Shown one piece after another: positions 1 through 8,300 of a stretch of 64,000 nt of DNA. The notes below the pieces were generated by a model. It was given only the letters and a program-made list of their open reading frames with translations. It made no database searches and was not told where the DNA came from. The first letter of the stretch is position 1; every line of letters begins with the position of its first letter. Position numbers and translations under genes: made by a program. Origin of the DNA: Lewinellaceae bacterium (GTDB lineage: Bacteria > Bacteroidota > Bacteroidia > Chitinophagales > Saprospiraceae). The DNA is taken from the NCBI GenBank assembly GCA_020636255.1, contig JACJYE010000009.1, positions 62,001 to 126,000 of the forward strand, in the 5' to 3' direction.

Positions 1-58
1 CAATGCCAAGGGTGATCGCTGCGGCTATCAGTACAAAGGTGGCCAAGGGTGGTCTCAT
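1..58 (-). CDS. N-terminal fragment of an exported or membrane protein (cut by window edge)
   Basis: The reverse strand has an ATG at 58 opening a frame that runs off the window at position 1. The 19 visible residues begin MRPPLATFVLIAAAIT: one basic residue followed by a hydrophobic stretch, as in a signal peptide or signal anchor. It lies 114 nt downstream of the di-haem peroxidase gene on the same strand, so it could be co-transcribed with it. Function cannot be judged from so little sequence. Confidence 0.45.
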   Translation of the reverse strand, partial: MRPPLATFVLIAAAITLGI

Positions 59-91
59 GAGTAGATTTTTTGGTTAAGGAATTGGGTTCTC

Positions 92-106
92 CTCCAAACA
101 AGCTCT
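92..106. repeat. 15-bp dispersed repeat, copy 1
   Basis: CTCCAAACAAGCTCT followed by TA. The same 15 bases occur at 40444-40458, and in reverse complement at 40381-40395, where the two copies face each other. All three are intergenic. This copy lies 34 nt upstream of the truncated gene at 1-58. Its role is unknown. Confidence 0.6.
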
Positions 107-172
107 TAGACTATGAAAAAACAGATGGTTTAAAAGCAGGATAACGGCCTATAACTGCGAAGCCAATTATTT

Positions 173-1591
173 CTATTGCCATACGATCTGTTTCACCCAT
201 CGTTTGCCTCTGCTGCTCATTTCCAAAAAGTAAAGCCCCGCTGGCCATCCCTGTCTTTTCAGTTGATAGCTGCGGCCTTCAAAATAGGTGTAGTAAAGCA
301 GGCGCCCCTCTGCGTTGCGCAACATCAGGGCGAAAGCCTGGCCCGGAAGCGCGTCGATGTGCACGTTCACCATACTGGAGGCAGGGTTGGGGAACACTCG
401 CCAGCCATCTTGTTTTACCGGTTCTACAGCGGCAGAGGCGCCGTTGCAAAATGGATCGGACCAACGTTCATCGGACGTAAAGGCCGTATCGGTGAGCGAA
501 TGCAGGAAGGCTATAAGGCCCGTTTTTTCGGCAGTAGTCAGGTTGAGCTGCCTGGGCGGCCCGGTAGCGCTGCCCTCGCGCAGAAATTGCGACAGGTTGG
601 GGTGTGCCGCCAGGCCGGTATCGTAATGATCTACCACTTCTTCCAGAGTGGTAAAGCGGCCGTCGTGCATATAGGGCGCCGTCAGTGTTACGTTGCGCAG
701 GGAGGGAACCTTGAACAGGCCTATATCCTGCTGGCTGAAAGTGATGCCGGCCTTGCCGGGGTCGGCGTATACCAGGTCGAGGCCGTTGTTGAAAGCGCCG
801 AAAGCGACGAAACCTTCCGTGCCATGGCAGGCGCTGCAATTGCCGCGGGAAGGGGAGAAAAAAACGGCTTTACCCAGGTTCTCTTCAGGTGTCAGGCCCG
901 GCAATGGAGCATCAGGCGCGGCTTCCGGCGCTTCCTGGCGGGCGAGGTCGTATTTCGATCGATAGCTTACGATCGAACGGACGAACTGCGCCATGGCCAT
1001 GGCCATCCTGTCGGAGGTGATCTCCGGCGTGCCAAAAGCCGCTTCGAACAGCGCGGGATAATAGTCTGTATTTGCCAGCCGGGCCTCCAGCTCATCAAGG
1101 GCCATGCCCATTTCTACGGGGTCCTGGATGGGCATCAGGGTTTGTTCCTCCAGCGTGGCAGCGCGCTCGTCCCAGAAAAAATGGCCGTTCGCATAAAACC
1201 GCGCCATGGCAAGGCTCATGGAATTGCGGCCGGTGAAGCCACCCTCGAAACCTGTGCTTAGCGTGGCGTCGTCGGTAAAGGCCAGAGCCTGCTTGTGGCA
1301 GGAAGCACAGGCCACGGTTTGGTTGGCCGACAGTTTGGAGTCGTAAAACAACACGCGCCCTAATGTCGCTCCGGCATCGGTAGTAGGGTTGCCGTCCGGT
1401 GTGTTGTCCAGGGTTTGAAGGCTGGGGGTTTGAAGGTGCGCAGGCAATTCGATATGGGCATAGTTGAAATACTGCTCCGGCAGGTTCAGGCAATCGCCGG
1501 CAGATGGAGCAGGGGGCGATGGTATGCGCCAGGCCAGGACAGTACAAAGCAGGAATGCCAGGATCACGGGAAATAACAACCAACGGAGCAT
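173..1591 (-). CDS. Di-haem cytochrome c peroxidase / MauG-family protein with T9SS sorting domain
   Basis: 472 aa. A hydrophobic signal peptide occupies residues 1-20. Two c-type haem motifs are visible, CASCH at 95-99 and CSACH at 252-256, in the arrangement of bacterial di-haem cytochrome c peroxidases and MauG. A PYMHDGRF segment near 306-313 holds the Met expected as a haem ligand in this family. Known family members reduce peroxide or oxidise protein side chains outside the cytoplasm. After about residue 395 comes an added domain opening with VFPNPASS and ending in a basic, aromatic tail, typical of type IX secretion sorting domains; this suggests export to the cell surface rather than a purely periplasmic location. 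The -7 box at 1605-1612 supports this start. The electron donor and substrate are unknown. Confidence 0.9.
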   Translation of the reverse strand: MLRWLLFPVILAFLLCTVLAWRIPSPPAPSAGDCLNLPEQYFNYAHIELPAHLQTPSLQTLDNTPDGNPTTDAGATLGRVLFYDSKLSANQTVACASCHKQALAFTDDATLSTGFEGGFTGRNSMSLAMARFYANGHFFWDERAATLEEQTLMPIQDPVEMGMALDELEARLANTDYYPALFEAAFGTPEITSDRMAMAMAQFVRSIVSYRSKYDLARQEAPEAAPDAPLPGLTPEENLGKAVFFSPSRGNCSACHGTEGFVAFGAFNNGLDLVYADPGKAGITFSQQDIGLFKVPSLRNVTLTAPYMHDGRFTTLEEVVDHYDTGLAAHPNLSQFLREGSATGPPRQLNLTTAEKTGLIAFLHSLTDTAFTSDERWSDPFCNGASAAVEPVKQDGWRVFPNPASSMVNVHIDALPGQAFALMLRNAEGRLLYYTYFEGRSYQLKRQGWPAGLYFLEMSSRGKRWVKQIVWQ

Positions 1592-1604
1592 TAGATTTTT
1601 TCTT

Positions 1605-1612
1605 CAAAATTA
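1605..1612 (-). promoter_or_regulatory. Bacteroidota -7 box upstream of the peroxidase gene
   Basis: Read on the minus strand this is TAATTTTG, an exact match to TAnnTTTG, 13 nt before the ATG at 1591. No TTG was found at the expected -33 distance, so this is a partial promoter match. Confidence 0.45.
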
Positions 1613-1664
1613 CAAATTGACAGGTGATTCCTGCTTTTTCACGCCTGCCACCAGGCCCTTAATT

Positions 1665-1695
1665 TTGTCCCTATACCAAAAATACCCGATCTTTG
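1665..1695 (+). promoter_or_regulatory. Probable promoter of korAB
   Basis: TTG at 1665-1667, a 20-nt spacer, then GATCTTTG at 1688-1695. This differs by one base from the Bacteroidota consensus TTG-N19~21-TAnnTTTG. It implies a leader of about 90 nt before the ATG at 1789. Confidence 0.5.
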
Positions 1696-1788
1696 CCGCT
1701 GGTATTCGGCCGTTTTTTTTTAACCGTTGTTATGTGCTAGAAAGTGCCGAAGGGCATAAAACCTACAACAATCAAAGTGCAGGAGTAC

Positions 1789-3636
1789 ATGAGTAAGGCC
1801 ATTGAAGTACAGCAGGAGGTAACGATAAAATTTGCAGGCGATTCCGGCGACGGGATGCAACTGACGGGCACCTTGTTTACGGACAATACCGCTTTGTCGG
1901 GTAGCGACCTGGCCACCTTCCCCGACTTCCCGGCCGAGATCAGGGCGCCGCAGGGAACGCTGGCCGGGGTTTCCGGCTTTCAGCTCCATTTTGGCAGCCG
2001 GGAGATCCTCACCCCTGGCGACGATTGCGACGTGCTGGTGGCGATGAACGCCGCAGCCCTGAAGGCCAATCTGCAACACCTGGCCCCGGGCAGCGCCATC
2101 ATCGTCAATACGGATGGTTTTGATAAGAAGAACCTGCGCCTGGCAAAATACGAGAATGGGGAAAACCCGCTGGAGAGCGGCGTGCTCGACGGCTACGAAG
2201 TAATCCGGATACCGGTCACGAAACTGACGCGTGAGGCGCTCATCGATTCCGATCTGAGCACCAGGGACAAAGACCTGTGCAAGAACATGTTCGTGCTGGG
2301 GTTCCTCTACTGGCGCTACAACCGAAGCCTGGATTCCACCCTGGATTTTCTCCGGCAAAAGCTCAGCCGCAAGCTCGCTTTGCTGGAGGCCAATATCACA
2401 GCGCTTCGCGCAGGGTACCACTACGGCGACACCGTGGAGGCGTTTACCACCCGCTACGAGGTGAAACCCGCCCCCCTGGAAAAAGGCGCCTACCGCAACA
2501 TTATGGGCAATGAAGCGCTGGTGATCGGCCTGATCACGGCTGCCCAGAAGGCCGGGCTGCCGCTTTTTTACGGTAGCTACCCGATCACGCCGGCTTCCGA
2601 TATCCTCCACAGCCTGGCGCAGTACAAGCATTTCGATGTGCGCACCTTTCAGGCCGAGGACGAGATCGCCGCTATCAGCTCCGCTATCGGGGCATCGTAT
2701 GGCGGCAACCTTGCCGTAACGGGTACCTCAGGGCCAGGTATGGCCCTGAAAACCGAAGCGATGGGCCTGGCGCTTATGCTGGAGCTGCCCCTGGTCATCT
2801 GTAATATTCAGCGCGGCGGCCCCTCTACGGGTTTGCCCACCAAAACGGAGCAGTCGGACCTGCTCCAGGCCCTCTATGGCCGCAACGGCGAAAGCCCGAT
2901 CCCGGTGATAGCTGCCAGCTCGCCTGCCGATTGCTTCGAGGCGGCCTTCGAGGCCTGCAGGATCGCCCTGCAGCACATGACCCCGGTCATCTTGCTCAGC
3001 GACGGTTACCTGGCCAATGGCGCCGAACCATGGAAATTCCCCAAAGCTGCCGATATACCTGAAATAGCGGTGCGCTTTCATGAGCCCCGGGAAAATGGAG
3101 CGCCCTTCCTGCCCTACGAGCGCGATGAGTCTTACGTGCGCAAGTGGGCCCTGCCGGGAACCAAAGGCCTGGCCCACCGCATCGGAGGGCTGGAAAAGGA
3201 AGCCGGCACGGGCAACGTCTCCTACGACCCCGCCAACCACGAGTATATGGTCAAGATCCGCCAGGCTAAGGTGGATAAGATCGCGGATTTTATTCCGGAA
3301 CAGGAACTGGCCATAGGCCCCGGAGAAGGCGAGTTGCTCTTCCTGGGGTGGGGCTCTACCTTCGGGCTGATCAAATCGGTGGCCAAAGACCTGCTTGCCG
3401 AAGGGGTTGCCGTAGCCCACGCACATCTGCGTTACCTGCGGCCTTTTCCACACAACCTGGGCAGGCTGTTGCAACAGTACGACAAGGTCATCGTCCCGGA
3501 AATCAACAACGGCCAGCTGTCCAGGGTTATCCGCGATGAATTTCTCAGAGAAGTGATCCCATATAACAAGATACAGGGCGTACCGATCACTAAAGCGGAG
3601 CTGAAAGGCTTTGCCCTGCAGGTGCTGAGCCGCTAG
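1789..3636 (+). CDS. korA: 2-oxoacid:ferredoxin oxidoreductase, fused gamma-alpha subunit
   Basis: 615 aa. The N-terminal gamma-type domain carries FAGDSGDGMQLTG near residue 15, followed by a pyruvate:ferredoxin oxidoreductase alpha-type pyrimidine-binding domain with YGSYPITPASD near 262-271. The gamma-alpha fusion of about 600 aa is usual for the KorA/OorA type. With KorB it decarboxylates a 2-oxoacid, probably 2-oxoglutarate, to the acyl-CoA and passes electrons to ferredoxin; the substrate is inferred from family resemblance. The ATG at 1789 has AGGAG just upstream (1781-1785). A GTG at 1744 in the same frame would add 15 residues with no family likeness, so I prefer 1789. korB follows after 55 nt. 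Confidence 0.9.
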   Translation: MSKAIEVQQEVTIKFAGDSGDGMQLTGTLFTDNTALSGSDLATFPDFPAEIRAPQGTLAGVSGFQLHFGSREILTPGDDCDVLVAMNAAALKANLQHLAPGSAIIVNTDGFDKKNLRLAKYENGENPLESGVLDGYEVIRIPVTKLTREALIDSDLSTRDKDLCKNMFVLGFLYWRYNRSLDSTLDFLRQKLSRKLALLEANITALRAGYHYGDTVEAFTTRYEVKPAPLEKGAYRNIMGNEALVIGLITAAQKAGLPLFYGSYPITPASDILHSLAQYKHFDVRTFQAEDEIAAISSAIGASYGGNLAVTGTSGPGMALKTEAMGLALMLELPLVICNIQRGGPSTGLPTKTEQSDLLQALYGRNGESPIPVIAASSPADCFEAAFEACRIALQHMTPVILLSDGYLANGAEPWKFPKAADIPEIAVRFHEPRENGAPFLPYERDESYVRKWALPGTKGLAHRIGGLEKEAGTGNVSYDPANHEYMVKIRQAKVDKIADFIPEQELAIGPGEGELLFLGWGSTFGLIKSVAKDLLAEGVAVAHAHLRYLRPFPHNLGRLLQQYDKVIVPEINNGQLSRVIRDEFLREVIPYNKIQGVPITKAELKGFALQVLSR

Positions 3637-3691
3637 CAGTACGGTAATAGCTGAAAACGCCAAAAGGCCAGGATCAAGAAACAACAGAGCA

Positions 3692-4732
3692 ATGTCAACA
3701 ACGAATGGAACGACAGTATTGAGCGCTAAGGATTACGCGACGAGCCAGGAAGTGCGCTGGTGCCCGGGCTGTGGCGATTACGCCATCCTGAAGCAGGTGC
3801 AATCGGCTTTTGCCGGCCTGCAGCTCGGCCGTGATGAAGTCGTCTTTATCTCCGGCATCGGATGCTCCTCGCGCTTTCCTTATTATATGGAAACCTACGG
3901 CATGCACTCCATCCACGGGCGCGCGCCGGCAGTGGCCACTGGCCTGAAGATCGCCCGGCCCGAGCTGCAGATATGGGTGGTCACCGGCGACGGCGATGGC
4001 CTGTCGATCGGGGGTAACCACCTGATCCACCTGCTGCGGCGCAACGTCGGCCTCAATGTGCTGCTGTTCAACAACCAGATCTACGGCCTGACCAAAGGGC
4101 AGTACTCTCCGACATCAGAGGAGGCCAAGGTCACGAAATCGACCCCCATGGGCTCGATCGACCACCCGGTCAACCCCCTGGCCTTCGCACTTGGCGTTGA
4201 CGGCACCTTCGTAGCCCGCGCTATGGACCGCGACCCCCAACACCTCAAGGAGATGATCCTGCGGAGCCATGCCCACCAGGGGACGTCCTTCCTGGAGATC
4301 TATCAGAATTGTAACATCTTCAACGACGGGGCCTTCGAAGTGTTTACCGATAAAGAACGCAGAGCAGATACGACGATCTACCTGGAACACGGCCAGCCCC
4401 TGCGCTTCGGCCCCAACAACGAAAAAGGCATTCGCCTGGATTGCTTCCGCCCGGTAGTGGTAGGCCTGGAGAACGACGGCTACTCGGCCGGCGACCTCTG
4501 GATACACGACGAAAAGGATGTCTGTAAAGCGCATCTTCTGGCCCGCTTTTTTGATGGCCCCGGCCAGGAGGGGCAGCCGGCACTGCCCCGCCCGTTTGGC
4601 GTGTTGTATGCTGCGGAGCGCCCTACCTATGAAAGCTTGCTGCACGGCCAGCTGGCCGCTGCTGTTGAGCAGAAAGGCCCGGGGCAGCTCGACGAACTGC
4701 TGGCGGGTACTACGACCTGGGAGATCCGGTAA
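3692..4732 (+). CDS. korB: 2-oxoacid:ferredoxin oxidoreductase, beta (TPP-binding) subunit
   Basis: 346 aa. It has the beta-subunit signatures: CPGCGDY at residues 24-30, GIGCSSRFPYY near 55-65 and the thiamine-diphosphate motif GDGDGLSIGGN at 99-109, followed by NNQIYGLTKGQ. The sequence resembles KorB/OorB more than pyruvate-specific enzymes, so 2-oxoglutarate is the likely substrate, although branched-chain or other 2-oxoacids are not excluded. It forms an operon with the alpha subunit directly upstream. No ferredoxin-type delta subunit lies nearby, so electrons must reach a ferredoxin encoded elsewhere. Confidence 0.9.
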   Translation: MSTTNGTTVLSAKDYATSQEVRWCPGCGDYAILKQVQSAFAGLQLGRDEVVFISGIGCSSRFPYYMETYGMHSIHGRAPAVATGLKIARPELQIWVVTGDGDGLSIGGNHLIHLLRRNVGLNVLLFNNQIYGLTKGQYSPTSEEAKVTKSTPMGSIDHPVNPLAFALGVDGTFVARAMDRDPQHLKEMILRSHAHQGTSFLEIYQNCNIFNDGAFEVFTDKERRADTTIYLEHGQPLRFGPNNEKGIRLDCFRPVVVGLENDGYSAGDLWIHDEKDVCKAHLLARFFDGPGQEGQPALPRPFGVLYAAERPTYESLLHGQLAAAVEQKGPGQLDELLAGTTTWEIR

Positions 4733-4775
4733 ACCGGAACCAGATAGTAACGTTCCGTTCGATCATAAACATGGA

Positions 4776-5023
4776 TCATCCCGAATTTTAGGGGTGCATT
4801 CAAAACAGGAACACTCCACCCCTTTAGGGGGGAAATATCGGTAGAAGGATACCCAAAAGCCGGTTACCGTGCCGTGAGGTACGGCATAAATGCACCGAGC
4901 CGAGCGTATATTCCGTACCTAAAGGCACGGAAGGCTTTGGTTGGCGCTACTTCTACCGATATTTTGTGCCTGGCGGCACCATCTTGGGTTCGCCGCAGGT
5001 ACAATTGCTAGAATTCGGGATGA
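4776..5023. repeat. Nested inverted-repeat block downstream of korB
   Basis: Three pairs of arms are nested. TCATCCCGAATT (4776-4787) pairs with its reverse complement at 5012-5023. AAATATCGGTAGAAG (4833-4847) pairs with 4950-4964. An inner pair around 4867-4884 and 4913-4930 shares CCGTGCC and AGGTACGG. Transcribed, this could fold into one long interrupted hairpin of about 250 nt. No convincing coding frame overlaps it. It could be a decayed non-autonomous mobile element or a structured RNA. Confidence 0.6.
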
Positions 5024-5024
5024 C

Positions 5025-5351
5025 TCATGCGAATTAGGGGCTAAAGAAGAAGGTGATGGTGCAATGGGAAGAACCCGGAAAGCCCAGGCTTGGCCCGTTA
5101 GCGCCTGCTCCGGCTGGCCGGAGGGTAATATCTTTGTAGAAAATCGAAGAAAACCATTGCCTGCGGCCCAGTCGCTTTCGCTGCTCACAGCTTCAGCGCC
5201 GAGGCACGGGCCGCTATCTCCAGGGCAATGCACCATTTACCGAGACTAGATACCAGCCCTACGGGCCGGGAACCAGGCTTTCGCCGTTTATGCTACAAAG
5301 ATGACGGCCCGCCGGGCCGTTAGCCGGGCATTTAGCCCCTAATTCGCATGA
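5025..5351. repeat. 20-bp inverted repeat enclosing about 290 bp of gene-free DNA
   Basis: TCATGCGAATTAGGGGCTAA at 5025-5044 recurs as its exact reverse complement at 5332-5351, 27 nt before the end of the giant protease gene. Between the arms are a smaller palindrome (ACGGCCC/GGGCCGT, 5303-5319) and an isolated TATCTTTG box at 5129-5136. Terminal inverted repeats around non-coding DNA fit a MITE-like element. I see no supportable gene in 4733-5378. Confidence 0.55.
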
Positions 5352-5378
5352 CTCATGTATTACTGCACAGTTTGACAT

Positions 5379-8300
5379 TTATTCCACCACCACCCTCCGG
5401 TACGCCCGCCGTCCGCCGGCGATGACTTCCACCACGTATACGCCTGCCGGAAGTGCCGATGCATCAAGCAAATAGCGCCCCTGGCCGGTGTGGAAATCTT
5501 CCTCTACGCTGAGCAACCGCTGGCCCACGACGTTGTAAAGGCCGAGTTGCAGGCTGTTGGCCGGCTGCCCTTCTACTGCTACGGTGAAGGCCCCATGGTT
5601 CGGGTTGGGGAATACGAGCAGGCTTTCCAGCCAGGCTTCGTCCTCCAGGCCGGTGATCATGACTTCTACTTGCGCAGTCTCCTTGGCTTCGCCGCACTCG
5701 TTCGTTACGGTTAGGGTGACGGTGTATATGCCATTGGCGGCATAGGTATGCACAGGAGCCGTTTCCATGCTGTTGTTTCCGTCGCCGAAATCCCAGAAAT
5801 AGGACCAGCCGTCGCCGGTAGTTACGGAGTCGATGCTAATGGAGGCATCCTGCTGGCTGAACGTGAACGAGGCCGTTGGCGCCGTATTTACTGCTACAGT
5901 CCCGGCCCATGCCGTACTGTTCTCTCCAAAGGCATTGGAAACGGTAAGGCTGGCGCTGTAGGCCCCTGCCTCGTTATACACTACAATCGGGTTTTGCTCA
6001 GCGGAAACCGCGGGCTCGCCACCCGGGAACGACCACGACCAACTGTCGGGGCCTCCGCCTGAATAGCTGCCCTGGAATTGCACCGTGAAGGGGGCGCAGC
6101 CCATGCTGTCGCTAGCCGTAATAGCCGGCGTAGGAGCCTCTCCCACTACGCTGACCACCTGCCCGGCCGTATCCTGGCCGCAGCCGTTGGCGGTGATGAG
6201 CTGCACGGCAAAATCACCCGCCCCCGGGAAGCTGTGCACCGGCGATTCTTCCGTACTGCTTTCGCCGTCGCCGAACAACCAGAGGTATGTATCGGCATTC
6301 GATGAGGTATTCGTAAAACTGGCTGTGACTTCGGTAAGTTCGTAAGTAAAGCCTCCTTCTGGCGGCCCGTCAATTTTTACGAGATCCATCTTTGTTAATG
6401 CTCCGCTGCCGGCAGGGTTGGTGGCGACGAGGGAAACGGAATATATGCCCGGTGTCTCGTAGATGACTACGGGGTTTTCTTCTGTTGAAGTTGAGGGCGT
6501 GCCTCCGGGAAATTGCCATTGGTAACTTTCTCCGTTCGCGGATTGATTTGTGAACGTGACAGTAAGCGGAGCGCAGCCTTCCGTGTTGGTGGAAGTAAAG
6601 GCCGCAACAGGCGCCGAAAGGCTTATGGTAACGGTATCGGTAACCGTTGTTTCACCACATTCATTGCCTGCAGTCAGGGATACCAGATAGTCTCCGGGAG
6701 CGCTATATGCGTGCTCGGGGCTCAGCAGTGCACTGGTTTCTCCGTCGCCGAAACTCCAAAAAGCGGTATTGCTGTTTTGCGTACTGTTGGAGAACTGCAC
6801 GCTTATTCCGTTCACTGCGAAGTTGAATTCGGCCTGCGGCGGCCCGCCTACCGTGACGGGCAGGGCGTACGAGCTGCTGCCGGCGGCATTGGAAACTTCC
6901 AGTTCGATGGTGTAGCTGCCAGGGGCATTGAATACGAAAACGGGGTTTTGATCAGTAGAACTTTCCGGGCTGGCGCCTGGGGCCGACCAGAGCCATGCCG
7001 TAGCGTTGCTGCTCGACAGGTCGCTTGGCTGCACGGTAAAGGGTGCGCAGCCGCTGTTACCACTGATCTCAAAGCTGGCCGTAGGGGCCGTGATGATGGT
7101 GATTTCCTGTGATGCCGTATCACTGCCGCAGGCATTGGTGGCAACCATTACGATGGTGTACAGGCCGTCGGCGGTGTAGGTATGGGCCGGCGCCGGGCCT
7201 ACGGCTACGTTGTCGTCGCCGAAATCCCATAAGTAGCTGCTGGCGCCCACGCTGGTATTGGCCGTCTGAATATCGGTTTCCCCCAGGGTGCTGGCCACCG
7301 TAAAGCCTGCCTGCGGCGGCCCGCCTACCGTGACGGGCAGGGCGTACGAGCTGCTGCCGGCGGCATTGGAAACTTCCAGTTCGATGGTGTAGCTGCCGGG
7401 GGCATTGAATACGAAAACGGGGTTTTGATCAGTAGAACTTTCCGGGCTGGCGCCTGGGGCCGACCAGAGCCATGCCGTAGCGTTGCTGCTCGACAGGTCG
7501 CTTGGCTGCACGGTAAAGGGTGCGCAGCCGCTGTTACCACTGATCTCAAAGCTGGCCGTAGGGGCCGTGATGATGGTAATTTCCTGTGATGCCGTATCAC
7601 TGCCGCAGGCATTGGTGGCAACCATTATGATGGTGTACAGGCCGTCGGCGGTGTAGGTATGGGCCGGCGCCGGGCCTACGGCTACGTTGTCGTCGCCGAA
7701 ATCCCATAAGTAGCTGCTGGCGCCCACGCTGGTATTGGCCGTCTGAATATCGGTTTCCCCCAGGGTGCTGGCCACTGTAAAGCCTGCCTGCGGCGGCCCG
7801 CCTACCGTGACGGGCAGGGCGTACGAGCTGCTGCCGGCGGCATTGGAAACTTCCAGTTCGATGGTGTAGCTGCCGGGGGCATTGAATACGAAAACGGGGT
7901 TTTGATCAGTAGAACTTTCCGGGCTGGCGCCTGGGGCCGACCAGAGCCATGCCGTAGCGTTGCTGCTCGACAGGTCGCTTGGCTGCACGGTAAAGGGTGC
8001 GCAGCCGCTGTTACCACTGATCTCAAAGCTGGCCGTAGGGGCCGTGATGATGGTAATTTCCTGTGATGCCGTATCGCTGCCGCAGGCATTGGTGGCAACC
8101 ATTATGATGGTGTACAGGCCGTCGGCGGTGTAGGTATGGGCTGGCGCCGGGCCTACGGCTACGTTGTCGTCGCCGAAATCCCATAAGTAACTACTGGCGC
8201 CCACGCTAGTATTGGCCGTCTGTATGTCTGTCTCCCCCAGGGTGCTGGCCACTGTAAAGCCTGCCTGCGGCGGCCCGGTTACGGCCACCATTTGGGTAGT

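Noticed and set aside
1744..1788. GTG start giving KorA 15 more residues
   Set aside because: The added residues have no family likeness; the ATG at 1789 has a good AGGAG upstream.
4941..5249. Possible 100-aa proteins on both strands in the inverted-repeat block
   Set aside because: They overlap the mirrored repeats, have no family resemblance and no promoter in place.
7325..7621. Three identical 98-aa proteins at 477-bp intervals
   Set aside because: They are the triplicated PKD units read in another frame of the same strand.
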